Assembly: GCA_900544225.1 (NCBI GenBank)
Contig: UQUD01000101.1
Span: 1 to 6,807 of the forward strand
Direction of reading: 5' to 3'
DNA from: an uncultured Collinsella sp.
Lineage (GTDB): Bacteria; Actinomycetota; Coriobacteriia; Coriobacteriales; Coriobacteriaceae
Length of the DNA stretch: 6,807 nt
Both the position numbers and the translations under genes were made by a program. Of the stretch, positions 1 through 6,807 are shown in pieces; position 1 is the first letter of the stretch; every line of letters begins with the position of its first letter. Below the pieces are notes generated by a model. The model saw only the letters and a list, made by a program, of their open reading frames with translations. It searched no databases and was not told where the DNA came from.

Positions 1-332
1 ACGCGCTGGGTGGCGACACGGATGCTGAGGCGGGTGTCGCGGACGCGGGCTGCGAGCTCACGGTCTCCCCCGCCGGCATTGCGGGCTACGCGCTGCCGGG
101 ACGCATTACGGCCGTGGCGCTCACCAAGCTCAACTTGCGCGTACGCCGACCCGTCGACGCCGCCCGCGTGCGTATTCTGGCAGGCGGCGAGGAACTGTTC
201 GCAGGCAAGGTCCGTGCATTTAAGCCGAGCGTCATGGAAAGCTTCCCGCTGCCGGCGAAGGTGATTCAGCGCGCACTCGACCTAGGTGCTAGAGAGATTA
301 ATCTGTCTGTCGATCCCATTGAGGAGGCATAG
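1..332 (+). CDS. C-terminal part of a probable FAD-dependent oxidoreductase (5' end outside window)
   Basis: The reading frame is open from base 3 to the TAG at 330-332, giving 109 residues with no start codon needed in the window. The visible part is a small beta-rich C-terminal domain: alternating hydrophobic strands around LNLRVRRPVD and ARVRILAGGEELF, then PSVMESFPLP and a final helix. No FAD or NAD motif is visible because the Rossmann domain would lie upstream. The assignment rests mainly on context. The next gene is a DUF1667 protein, which in Thermotoga and many Clostridia follows a GlpA-like dehydrogenase and a second FAD/NAD(P) oxidoreductase. From memory, such oxidoreductases end in a similar strand-rich tail with a 'P-x-x-ME' turn. 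Its stop lies 3 bp before the next start, so the two genes are almost certainly co-transcribed. The reading frame is well supported; the family is an inference. Confidence 0.65.
   Translation, partial: ALGGDTDAEAGVADAGCELTVSPAGIAGYALPGRITAVALTKLNLRVRRPVDAARVRILAGGEELFAGKVRAFKPSVMESFPLPAKVIQRALDLGAREINLSVDPIEEA
321..327 (+). promoter_or_regulatory. Shine-Dalgarno site for the DUF1667 gene
   Basis: GAGGAGG lies 8 nt before the ATG at 336 and inside the last codons of the upstream gene (Glu-Glu-Ala-stop). This fixes the DUF1667 start and indicates translation from a shared mRNA. Confidence 0.75.
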
Positions 333-335
333 CTC

Positions 336-734
336 ATGAGCACGAATGCGACCGAGACGCTGCAGTTCAACTGCACCACCTGCCCATCCGAATGCCTCCT
401 GACCGTAGAGGTAGAGCGTGACGCAGACGGCGCCGTGGTAGAAGTGCGCTCCGTAACCGGCAACAACTGCCCACGCGGCGATAAGTTCGCGCATCAGGAG
501 CTCACCTGCCCCATGCGCGTGCTCACCACCACCGTGGCCGCATCCGGCGGCGACGAGGCGCTTCTGCCTGTGCGCACGGCCGAAGCCATCCCGCTGGCAC
601 TCCACGCCCAAGCCATGGACCTTATCCGAGGCCTAGTCGTCAACGCCCCCATCCGCATGGGCGACGTAGTCCTACCCAACCTCCTAGACACCGGTACCGA
701 CCTAATCGCCAGCATGGACATCGACCCAGCCTAA
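336..734 (+). CDS. DUF1667 family cysteine-rich protein, partner of an FAD-dependent oxidoreductase
   Basis: This complete 132-residue protein has no signal peptide or membrane segment and is probably cytoplasmic. The N-terminal half carries a CxxCxxxC cluster (Cys13, Cys16, Cys20, in NCTTCPSEC), then Cys45 in GNNCPRGDKFA and Cys58 in ELTCPMRVLTTTV. This spacing, with the C-P-R-G and P-x-R-x-x-T-T-T-V segments, is typical of DUF1667. Such cysteines suggest a metal site or Fe-S cluster, but neither is shown here. The C-terminal half (about 75-132) has the family's PVRTAEAIP segment and a short helical tail. DUF1667 genes commonly sit downstream of GlpA-like and FAD-dependent oxidoreductases in anaerobes, and a role as a small electron-transfer or maturation subunit is inferred from that context. 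The start is fixed by GAGGAGG 8 nt upstream. It appears to be the last gene of its operon, but no T-tailed terminator follows. Confidence 0.85.
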   Translation: MSTNATETLQFNCTTCPSECLLTVEVERDADGAVVEVRSVTGNNCPRGDKFAHQELTCPMRVLTTTVAASGGDEALLPVRTAEAIPLALHAQAMDLIRGLVVNAPIRMGDVVLPNLLDTGTDLIASMDIDPA

Positions 735-741
735 GCAGCTA

Positions 742-765
742 ATTTAGGACGGGACTCTTTTAGCT
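742..765 (+). repeat. Lone arm of the GGGACGGG inverted-repeat family (copy A)
   Basis: This 24-bp segment starts 7 bp after the DUF1667 stop. It matches the reverse complement of 1124-1147 at 21 of 24 positions and the direct sequence 1069-1092 at 20 of 24. Shared blocks are ATTT, GGACGGG and, with the 1124-1147 arm, TTTTAGCT. It is either a degenerate half-element or the left boundary of a 406-bp composite ending at 1147. No target-site duplication is evident. Confidence 0.6.
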
Positions 766-791
766 ACCCCACCATCCACCCCGCCCTCCTC

Positions 792-858
792 AGTTGCGGT
801 GAAATAGTTCCTGTTTTCCGCCAAAACCCCGGCATCCAGGAACTATTCCACCGCAACT
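792..858. repeat. 67-bp palindromic intergenic repeat, copy 1
   Basis: Two 22-bp arms (792-813 and 837-858) are reverse complements except at one position, and they enclose a 23-bp loop. The arms read AGTTGCGG...TAGTTCCTG and back. The single mismatch is A against C on the + strand but would be a G-U wobble in a - strand transcript. The loop can form only a weak 3-bp inner stem. A second copy with the same arm and loop lengths lies at 2315-2381 in the opposite orientation. No T-run follows on either side, so it is not a canonical intrinsic terminator, and no coding potential is seen. It may be a REP- or MITE-like element. Confidence 0.9.
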
Positions 859-900
859 ATCCTTGGAATCGGTATTCAGCTTGCGCCTACTTTAGTGCCA

Positions 901-1061
901 TTTCAAAACTATGCCGGATTACGGGGCTGATTCGGAGACTCCCCATCCATACCGGCCATTTTCAATTTTTGACAAGCCGTCTACCTGCGGTTTTAATTTC
1001 GCGATTTTTGCCATGGTCAAGTAATACAGGTCCAGCCCCGTAATCCGCCATACTTTTGAAA
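901..1061. mobile_element. 161-bp MITE-like element with 29-bp terminal inverted repeats
   Basis: The left arm (901-929) and right arm (1033-1061) are reverse complements at 27 of 29 positions, and both contain GGATTACGGGGCTG. The 103-bp interior (930-1032) is more AT-rich than the flanking genes and has no open frame of note. Short length, long terminal inverted repeats and lack of coding capacity fit a non-autonomous miniature transposable element. However, no clear target-site duplication is seen at the edges and no related transposase is in the window. It could instead be a large structured RNA or a repeat of unknown origin. It contains a strong-looking promoter at 969-997. Confidence 0.6.
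969..997 (+). promoter_or_regulatory. Near-consensus sigma-70-type promoter inside the MITE-like element
   Basis: TTGACA at 969-974, a 17-bp spacer, and TTTAAT at 992-997 give 11 of 12 consensus bases at the preferred spacing. Transcription would start near 1004 and run toward the M24 peptidase, giving a leader of about 200 nt that includes the right arm at 1033-1061 and the hairpin at 1069-1147. Such a match stands out in GC-rich DNA, though this patch is AT-rich and transcription is not shown. Confidence 0.5.
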
Positions 1062-1068
1062 CCAACCC

Positions 1069-1147
1069 ATTTGGGACGGGCCTCTTATGGCTACTTTTAC
1101 CTATTAGCCCGCAAGTTTGACGCAGCTAAAATAGCCCCGTCCCAAAT
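1069..1147. repeat. 79-bp imperfect hairpin of the GGGACGGG family (copies B and C)
   Basis: The outer 12 bp of the arms pair perfectly (1069-1080 with 1136-1147, ATTTGGGACGGG and its complement). Pairing then continues imperfectly to 1092/1124, so the 24-bp arms match at 20 positions. The loop is about 31 nt. The C arm resembles the lone A arm at 742-765 more closely than it resembles B. The hairpin lies 54 bp before the M24 peptidase start and would be in its leader if the 969-997 promoter is used. Confidence 0.75.
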
Positions 1148-1174
1148 TGACTACCCTGGCATTGGGGATACCAT
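1147..1174 (+). promoter_or_regulatory. Candidate proximal promoter of the M24 peptidase
   Basis: TTGACT (1147-1152, 5 of 6 consensus), a 16-bp spacer and TACCAT (1169-1174, 4 of 6) would start transcription near 1181, about 20 nt before the ATG. The first base of the -35 box is the last base of the adjacent hairpin arm. It is weaker on paper than the 969-997 promoter, and the two may be alternatives. Confidence 0.35.
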
Positions 1175-1201
1175 GGTGGCAACCTAGCGAAAGGATGTTT
1201 C

Positions 1202-2290
1202 ATGGCACATGTCGATGACCAGCGTGTGGCGCGCGTGCTCGATACGCTCGAGGCTCAGCACCCCGGCGCACAGCTGCTCGTAAACGACCCGTGGTCGATT
1301 TATTACCTGACCGGCTTTTATGCCGATATGTTCGAGCGTTTTTGCGGTGTGCTGCTCGCGCGCGGTAGCGAGCCCGTGATCTTGGTCAACGCGCTGCATC
1401 AGCTGCCCGAGTACGACAATGCCCGCGTTGCCTACCACACCGATACCGACGTCGTGACCGACGCCATCGCGAGTGAGATCGATCCGACCAAACCGCTCGG
1501 CATCGATACCGTCATGCGCTCCGGCTTTTTGATGCCGCTCATGGAGCGCCACGCCGCAAGCGAGTTTTTCCTGGGCGACTTTGCCGTCACCGCCGCGCGC
1601 ACCTACAAGGATGCCGCCGAGCAGGAACTCATGCGTGCATCTTCGGCCGCCAACGACACCGTAATGGCCGACGCGATCAAACTCGTCCACGAAGGTGTAA
1701 CGGAGCGCGAAATTGCCGATCAGATGCTCGGTCTGTACCGCAAGAACGGCTGCGAGGGCTTTAGCTTTCCACCCATCGTGAGCTTTGGCGCCAACGCCGG
1801 CGACCCGCACCACGAGCCCGACGATACGGTACTCAAGCGTGGCGACGTGGTGCTGTTCGACATTGGTGGACGTCGCCGCAACTATTGCTCGGACATGACG
1901 CGCACGTTCTTTTGGGGCGAGCCGGACGAGGAGACGGCACGCATCTACGACATCGTGCGCCGTGCCAACGAGGCCGCCGAAGCGCTTATCGCGCCGGGCG
2001 TTCGTATGTGCGACCTGGACCGCGCCGCGCGCGACGTGATTGAGGATGCGGGCTATGGGCAGTACTTTACGCATCGCCTGGGTCACTCGATCGGCCTGCA
2101 GGATCACGAGCCGGGCGACGTCTCGCTCGTCAACGAGCAGGTTGTCGAGCCGGGCATGACCTTCTCCATCGAGCCGGGCATCTACCTCCCCGGTCACACC
2201 GGCGTCCGCATCGAGGACTTGGCCTTGGTGACCGAGTCCGGCGTCGAGATTCTCAACGCCTACCCCCACGACCCAGTCCGCCTAGACTAG
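1202..2290 (+). CDS. M24 family metallopeptidase (Xaa-Pro aminopeptidase / Xaa-Pro dipeptidase type)
   Basis: This is a complete 362-residue cytoplasmic peptidase predicted to cleave peptides next to proline using two divalent metal ions. Residues about 5-135 form the creatinase/prolidase-like N-terminal domain (WSIYYLTGFYADMFERF near 31-47). Residues about 142-345 form the pita-bread catalytic domain. All five expected metal ligands are visible: Asp220 (LFDIGG), Asp231 (CSDMTRTF), His295 (HRLGHSIGL), Glu324 (SIEPGIY) and Glu338 (VRIEDL). The conserved His pair of DPHHEP is at 203-204. The length fits the short bacterial PepP/PepQ-like group (about 350-370 residues). The ATG at 1202 is preceded by AAAGGA (1190-1195) with 6 nt spacing. 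It stands alone on the + strand and converges with folC. Sequence alone does not separate aminopeptidase from dipeptidase, so no symbol is given. Confidence 0.93.
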   Translation: MAHVDDQRVARVLDTLEAQHPGAQLLVNDPWSIYYLTGFYADMFERFCGVLLARGSEPVILVNALHQLPEYDNARVAYHTDTDVVTDAIASEIDPTKPLGIDTVMRSGFLMPLMERHAASEFFLGDFAVTAARTYKDAAEQELMRASSAANDTVMADAIKLVHEGVTEREIADQMLGLYRKNGCEGFSFPPIVSFGANAGDPHHEPDDTVLKRGDVVLFDIGGRRRNYCSDMTRTFFWGEPDEETARIYDIVRRANEAAEALIAPGVRMCDLDRAARDVIEDAGYGQYFTHRLGHSIGLQDHEPGDVSLVNEQVVEPGMTFSIEPGIYLPGHTGVRIEDLALVTESGVEILNAYPHDPVRLD

Positions 2291-2314
2291 CCTGGTCCCC
2301 AAGCCCCCAAACTA

Positions 2315-2381
2315 AGTTGCGGTGGAATAGTTCCTGGATGGGCTGCTAGAGCCCAAAAACAGGAACTATTTCACCGCAACT
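2315..2381. repeat. 67-bp palindromic intergenic repeat, copy 2 (inverted relative to copy 1)
   Basis: The arms 2315-2336 and 2360-2381 are 22 bp each with one G-T pair, around a 23-bp loop. The loop folds further into a 5-bp stem, GGGCT (2340-2344) with AGCCC (2350-2354). Each arm is identical to the reverse complement of the opposite-side arm of copy 1, so the two copies are in opposite orientation. Outside the arms, CCCCC (2304-2308) can pair with GGGGG (2387-2391) across a small internal loop. It fills the gap between two convergent genes, whose stops are at 2290 and 2398, so transcripts from both sides would contain the hairpin. No T-run follows on either strand. Confidence 0.9.
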
Positions 2382-2397
2382 GATGAGGGGGTATGGG

Positions 2398-3741
2398 TTA
2401 ACGGAGCAAGCCGGCCACTTCGCCGGCTAGGGTGATGGTGCCGGCTGCTACGAAGGGCTCGCCGGCGGCATCGAGGGCTGCGAGGGCCTCGGATACGCTG
2501 GGGTACACGCCCGTGAGCTTATCGGCGTCCACCAGAGCAGCGAGCTCCTCCGCCGGCAGGGCGCGGTCGGAATCGGTCTGGGTCACGACCACGCGGGGGA
2601 AGGCCGGAACAAGCACGTCGACGATGCCCGCCACGTCCTTATCGGCCAGCGCGGCGCACAGCAGCGTGGGGCGATTCTCTACACACGGATCGATCTCGTC
2701 CAGTGCGCTCACAAAGTTCTCGCAGCTCTGGGGGTTATGGCAGGCGTCGATCAGTTTGAGCGGATCGGTTCCCAGCACATCAAAGCGACCCGGCGTGGGG
2801 CAGCCCATAAGAGAAGCGTCGAGCGCCTCATGGTCGAGCTCGCGACCCAGATAGCCCTCGCACAGCATAATCGCGCACACGGCATTCTGCGGCTGATACG
2901 CCGGCTTGACCATGCTCGACGTATAGATCGCACGCGGCGTGGTGCAGCTAAACTCAACCGTATCGCCCACGTGTGCCGGAAGTTTGGTCGTCGTATGGCT
3001 CACCACGAGCGGCACTACGCCGCACTCACGGCAACGGGCATCCATAACACACTGAACACTCGCCTCATGCGTGCCCTCACCCAAAACAACCAAGCGCCCA
3101 GGCTTAATAACCGCAGCCTTCTCCCCAGCAATGGCTTCGAGCGTGTCGCCAAGGACCTTCGTATGGTCGAGTCCAATGCCCGTAATGGCGACGGCCACGG
3201 GATCGGTCGCACTTGTGGCATCCCAGCGTCCGCCCATGCCAACCTCAAGCACGGCCACGTCCACGCAAGCCTCGGCAAACATGGTCAAACCGGCCACGGA
3301 CAAAAGATCGAAGGGCGTAATAGCGCGAAGTTCCTCGCCCGCCGCCTCACGACGTGCGTTGAGACGACGGCCCGCCTCATACGCCGCAGAGACACCATGG
3401 GCAAAGACCTCGTCTGAGACAACCTTTCCATCAATCTCCATACGCTCGGGATAGCGCACCAGATGAGGCGACGTAAAGAGTGCCGTCTTAAGACCCTCAC
3501 CACGAAGAATGGCAGCCGAGAATCGCGTCGTCGAGGTCTTTCCATTGGTACCGGCTATCTGGACGCAATCATAGAACTCGTCAGGACGACCAAGCTCATC
3601 GAGCATCTCGACGACGGTCTCGAGCAGCGGCGTGGAATAACGCGCGATCTTACCCGTATCGGCCGCAAGTGCAACAGCCTCATCAAAAGAAAGCTCCGGA
3701 ACCTCAAACGGCGCCGAATACAACCCAGAACGCTTTGCCAT
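2398..3741 (-). CDS. folC: Bifunctional folylpolyglutamate synthase / dihydrofolate synthase
   Basis: This cytoplasmic Mur-ligase-family enzyme joins glutamate to dihydropteroate and/or extends the glutamate tail of folates, using ATP. With the start chosen here it has 447 residues, a normal FolC length. Motifs in order are the P-loop GTNGKTS (64-70), SPHLVRYPERM (91-101), EVGMGGRWDATSA (166-178), GLDHTKVLGDT (190-200, His193), and EKAAVIKPG with Lys208 at the usual Mur-ligase carbamylated-lysine position. The C-terminal domain carries TPGRFDVLG (316-324) and DACHNP (332-337), where many FolC proteins read DGAHNP, then a closing AAGTITLAGEV segment. The frame continues upstream to an ATG at 3798, but those 19 residues show no FolC resemblance. 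The ATG at 3741 has GAGGGG 9 nt upstream. valS lies upstream in the same direction. Whether FolC here has one or both activities cannot be read from sequence. Confidence 0.95.
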   Translation of the reverse strand: MAKRSGLYSAPFEVPELSFDEAVALAADTGKIARYSTPLLETVVEMLDELGRPDEFYDCVQIAGTNGKTSTTRFSAAILRGEGLKTALFTSPHLVRYPERMEIDGKVVSDEVFAHGVSAAYEAGRRLNARREAAGEELRAITPFDLLSVAGLTMFAEACVDVAVLEVGMGGRWDATSATDPVAVAITGIGLDHTKVLGDTLEAIAGEKAAVIKPGRLVVLGEGTHEASVQCVMDARCRECGVVPLVVSHTTTKLPAHVGDTVEFSCTTPRAIYTSSMVKPAYQPQNAVCAIMLCEGYLGRELDHEALDASLMGCPTPGRFDVLGTDPLKLIDACHNPQSCENFVSALDEIDPCVENRPTLLCAALADKDVAGIVDVLVPAFPRVVVTQTDSDRALPAEELAALVDADKLTGVYPSVSEALAALDAAGEPFVAAGTITLAGEVAGLLR

Positions 3742-3750
3742 AGCCAAAGT

Positions 3751-3756
3751 CCCCTC
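3751..3756 (-). promoter_or_regulatory. Shine-Dalgarno site that fixes the folC start
   Basis: GAGGGG on the - strand ends 9 nt before the ATG at 3741. It supports MAKRSGLYS as the N-terminus rather than the upstream in-frame ATG at 3798. A second GAGGGG lies in the hairpin just upstream (3789-3794). Confidence 0.65.
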
Positions 3757-3761
3757 AACAT

Positions 3762-3794
3762 AAAAAGAGGCCCGTAATAAACAACGAGCCCCTC
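3762..3794 (-). terminator. Terminator- or attenuator-like hairpin in the folC leader
   Basis: On the - strand GAGGGGCTCG (3794-3785) can pair with CGGGCCTC (3774-3767) through an 8-bp stem with a 2-nt bulge and one G-U pair. The loop is 10 nt of A/T-rich sequence, followed directly by TTTTT (3766-3762). This is the shape of an intrinsic terminator for transcripts coming from valS. It ends only 20 nt before the folC ATG, too close for a separate promoter between them, so if it terminates it would act as an attenuator or partial terminator. The stem is modest and bulged. Confidence 0.4.
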
Positions 3795-3892
3795 CCATTC
3801 AAAATATCAGCCAAACACCGCTTTGCAGCAGAATCAAGGCCACAACCCAGTGGTCCTACCGGGCAGCGGACGCCCCCGTAAACGCTATGGGA

Positions 3893-4000
3893 GCGGTTTG
3901 GGGCTTTGCTCGATACAAGTTCCGCACGAGCCGAAGGCCACTTAATGTGGCCTTCGTGCGAGCAGGACTGTCCGCAGTAGCGAGCAATGCCCCAAACCGC
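3893..4000. repeat. 108-bp nested hairpin element between valS and folC
   Basis: The outer arms 3893-3912 and 3981-4000 are 20 bp with one mismatch (GCGGTTTGGGGC...GCTCG). Inside, a second hairpin has a perfect 9-bp stem, GAAGGCCAC (3933-3941) with GTGGCCTTC (3947-3955), around TTAAT. It is extended by CGCAC (3923-3927) with GTGCG (3956-3960) across a 5-nt bulge. It starts 15 bp after the valS stop and could shield or end the valS mRNA, but no T-run follows. The rest of the 274-bp gap (3801-3892) shows no gene or clear site. The inner part, 3929-3968, recurs at 6767-6807 on the opposite strand. Confidence 0.85.
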
Positions 4001-4015
4001 GTCCCCCCGTACCGC

Positions 4016-6712
<2,697 letters not shown>

Positions 6713-6718
6713 ATATCT

Positions 6719-6725
6719 CTCCCTT
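6719..6725 (-). promoter_or_regulatory. Shine-Dalgarno site for valS
   Basis: AAGGGAG on the - strand lies 6 nt before the ATG at 6712 and favours it over the in-frame ATG three codons later (6703), which is preceded only by GAAGAA. No clear -10/-35 pair is visible in the 95 bp upstream, so the valS promoter probably lies beyond the window. Confidence 0.7.
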
Positions 6726-6766
6726 GCCCGTCGGCGTGTCCGCCTGCTTGGTTTTCGCTCGGTCAG

Positions 6767-6807
6767 GTCCTGGCTCGCACGAAGAGCACATTAAGTGCTC
6801 TTCGGCT
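6767..6807 (+). repeat. Second copy of the inner hairpin of the 108-bp element, cut by the window end
   Basis: This segment matches the reverse complement of 3929-3968 with one extra G and four substitutions. GTCCTG, CTCGCACGAAG, the CACATTAAGTG centre and CTTCGGCT are shared. The stem is GAAGAGCAC (6781-6789) with GTGCTCTTC (6795-6803) around ATTAA. All four substitutions fall in the stem as two compensated base pairs. The copy lies upstream of valS, in opposite orientation to the copy downstream of valS. It should continue past the window with a GTGCG-like segment to pair with CGCAC (6776-6780 region). Confidence 0.8.

Noticed and set aside
10..264. A + strand frame at the window start in a different phase from the oxidoreductase tail
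   Set aside because: It is Arg/Ser/Pro-rich shadow coding. The frame ending at 332 runs from the window edge, is coupled to the next gene and has a normal protein composition.
792..858. Intrinsic terminator for the DUF1667 operon
   Set aside because: The palindrome is strong but no T-run follows on the + strand, and the same sequence occurs elsewhere in reverse orientation, so it is listed as a repeat.
735..1201. CRISPR array or attachment site in the repeat-rich gap
   Set aside because: The repeats are inverted and irregularly spaced, not short direct repeats with uniform spacers, and no tRNA, integrase or cas gene is nearby.
1184..2269. A 361-codon open frame on the - strand, opposite the M24 peptidase gene over nearly its full length
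   Set aside because: The + strand frame has all five M24 metal ligands and a good ribosome site. The opposite frame has no recognisable domain and arises from codon bias in GC-rich DNA.
2737..3417. A 226-codon + strand open frame opposite folC
   Set aside because: It is antisense to conserved FolC motifs, has no family resemblance and is rich in Arg/His/Ala as expected for a shadow frame.
3555..3761. A short - strand frame starting at the ATG at 3761, out of frame with folC
   Set aside because: It lies inside the folC Shine-Dalgarno and coding region, has no ribosome site of its own and encodes an Arg/Leu-rich shadow peptide.
3742..3798. A longer folC reading frame starting at the ATG at 3798
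   Set aside because: The extra 19 residues do not resemble FolC, they overlap the terminator-like hairpin, and the ATG at 3741 has a better-placed Shine-Dalgarno site.
6713..6807. A T-box riboswitch upstream of valS
   Set aside because: A T-box would be plausible for valS in general, but the 95 bp present lack a recognisable T-box sequence and antiterminator/terminator pair. The hairpin there belongs to a repeat also found after valS. A T-box beyond the window cannot be excluded.

Overview
This window looks like a stretch of a GC-rich anaerobic actinobacterial chromosome, most likely class Coriobacteriia and perhaps Collinsella. That placement is an inference from base composition, protein flavour and the style of the intergenic palindromes; no rRNA or other marker gene is present to confirm it. 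The genes are ordinary housekeeping or metabolic genes. The unusual content is in the gaps: each of the four intergenic regions carries one or more palindromic elements, and several recur within this short window.

Layout. The + strand opens with the last 109 codons of what is probably an FAD-dependent oxidoreductase (to 332), followed after 3 bp by a small cysteine-rich DUF1667 protein (336-734). This pair resembles the anaerobic glycerol-3-phosphate dehydrogenase-type operon seen in many anaerobes. A 467-bp gap (735-1201) holds three kinds of inverted repeat: a 67-bp palindrome (792-858), a 161-bp MITE-like element with 29-bp terminal inverted repeats (901-1061), and a GGGACGGG-containing family present as one lone arm (742-765) and one complete hairpin (1069-1147). 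The MITE-like element contains a near-consensus promoter pointing at the next gene. That gene, on the + strand (1202-2290), is a complete M24 metallopeptidase of the Xaa-Pro aminopeptidase/prolidase type.

The peptidase converges with folC on the - strand (2398-3741). The 107-bp gap between them holds a second copy of the 67-bp palindrome, inverted relative to the first. Upstream of folC, and in the same direction, is valS (4016-6712). The valS-folC order is the one known from Bacillus subtilis and many other bacteria. The 274-bp valS-folC gap holds a 108-bp nested hairpin and, just before folC, a terminator-like hairpin with a T5 run. The 95 bp upstream of valS run into a second copy of the core of that 108-bp element, cut by the window edge. 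The two cores differ by paired, compensatory substitutions in the stem.

Together, valS charges tRNA-Val, folC makes folate polyglutamates, the peptidase recycles proline-containing peptides, and the first pair probably belongs to a flavin-linked dehydrogenase. No phage, CRISPR, toxin-antitoxin or defence genes are visible. The most interesting signal is the density and covariation of the intergenic palindromes.
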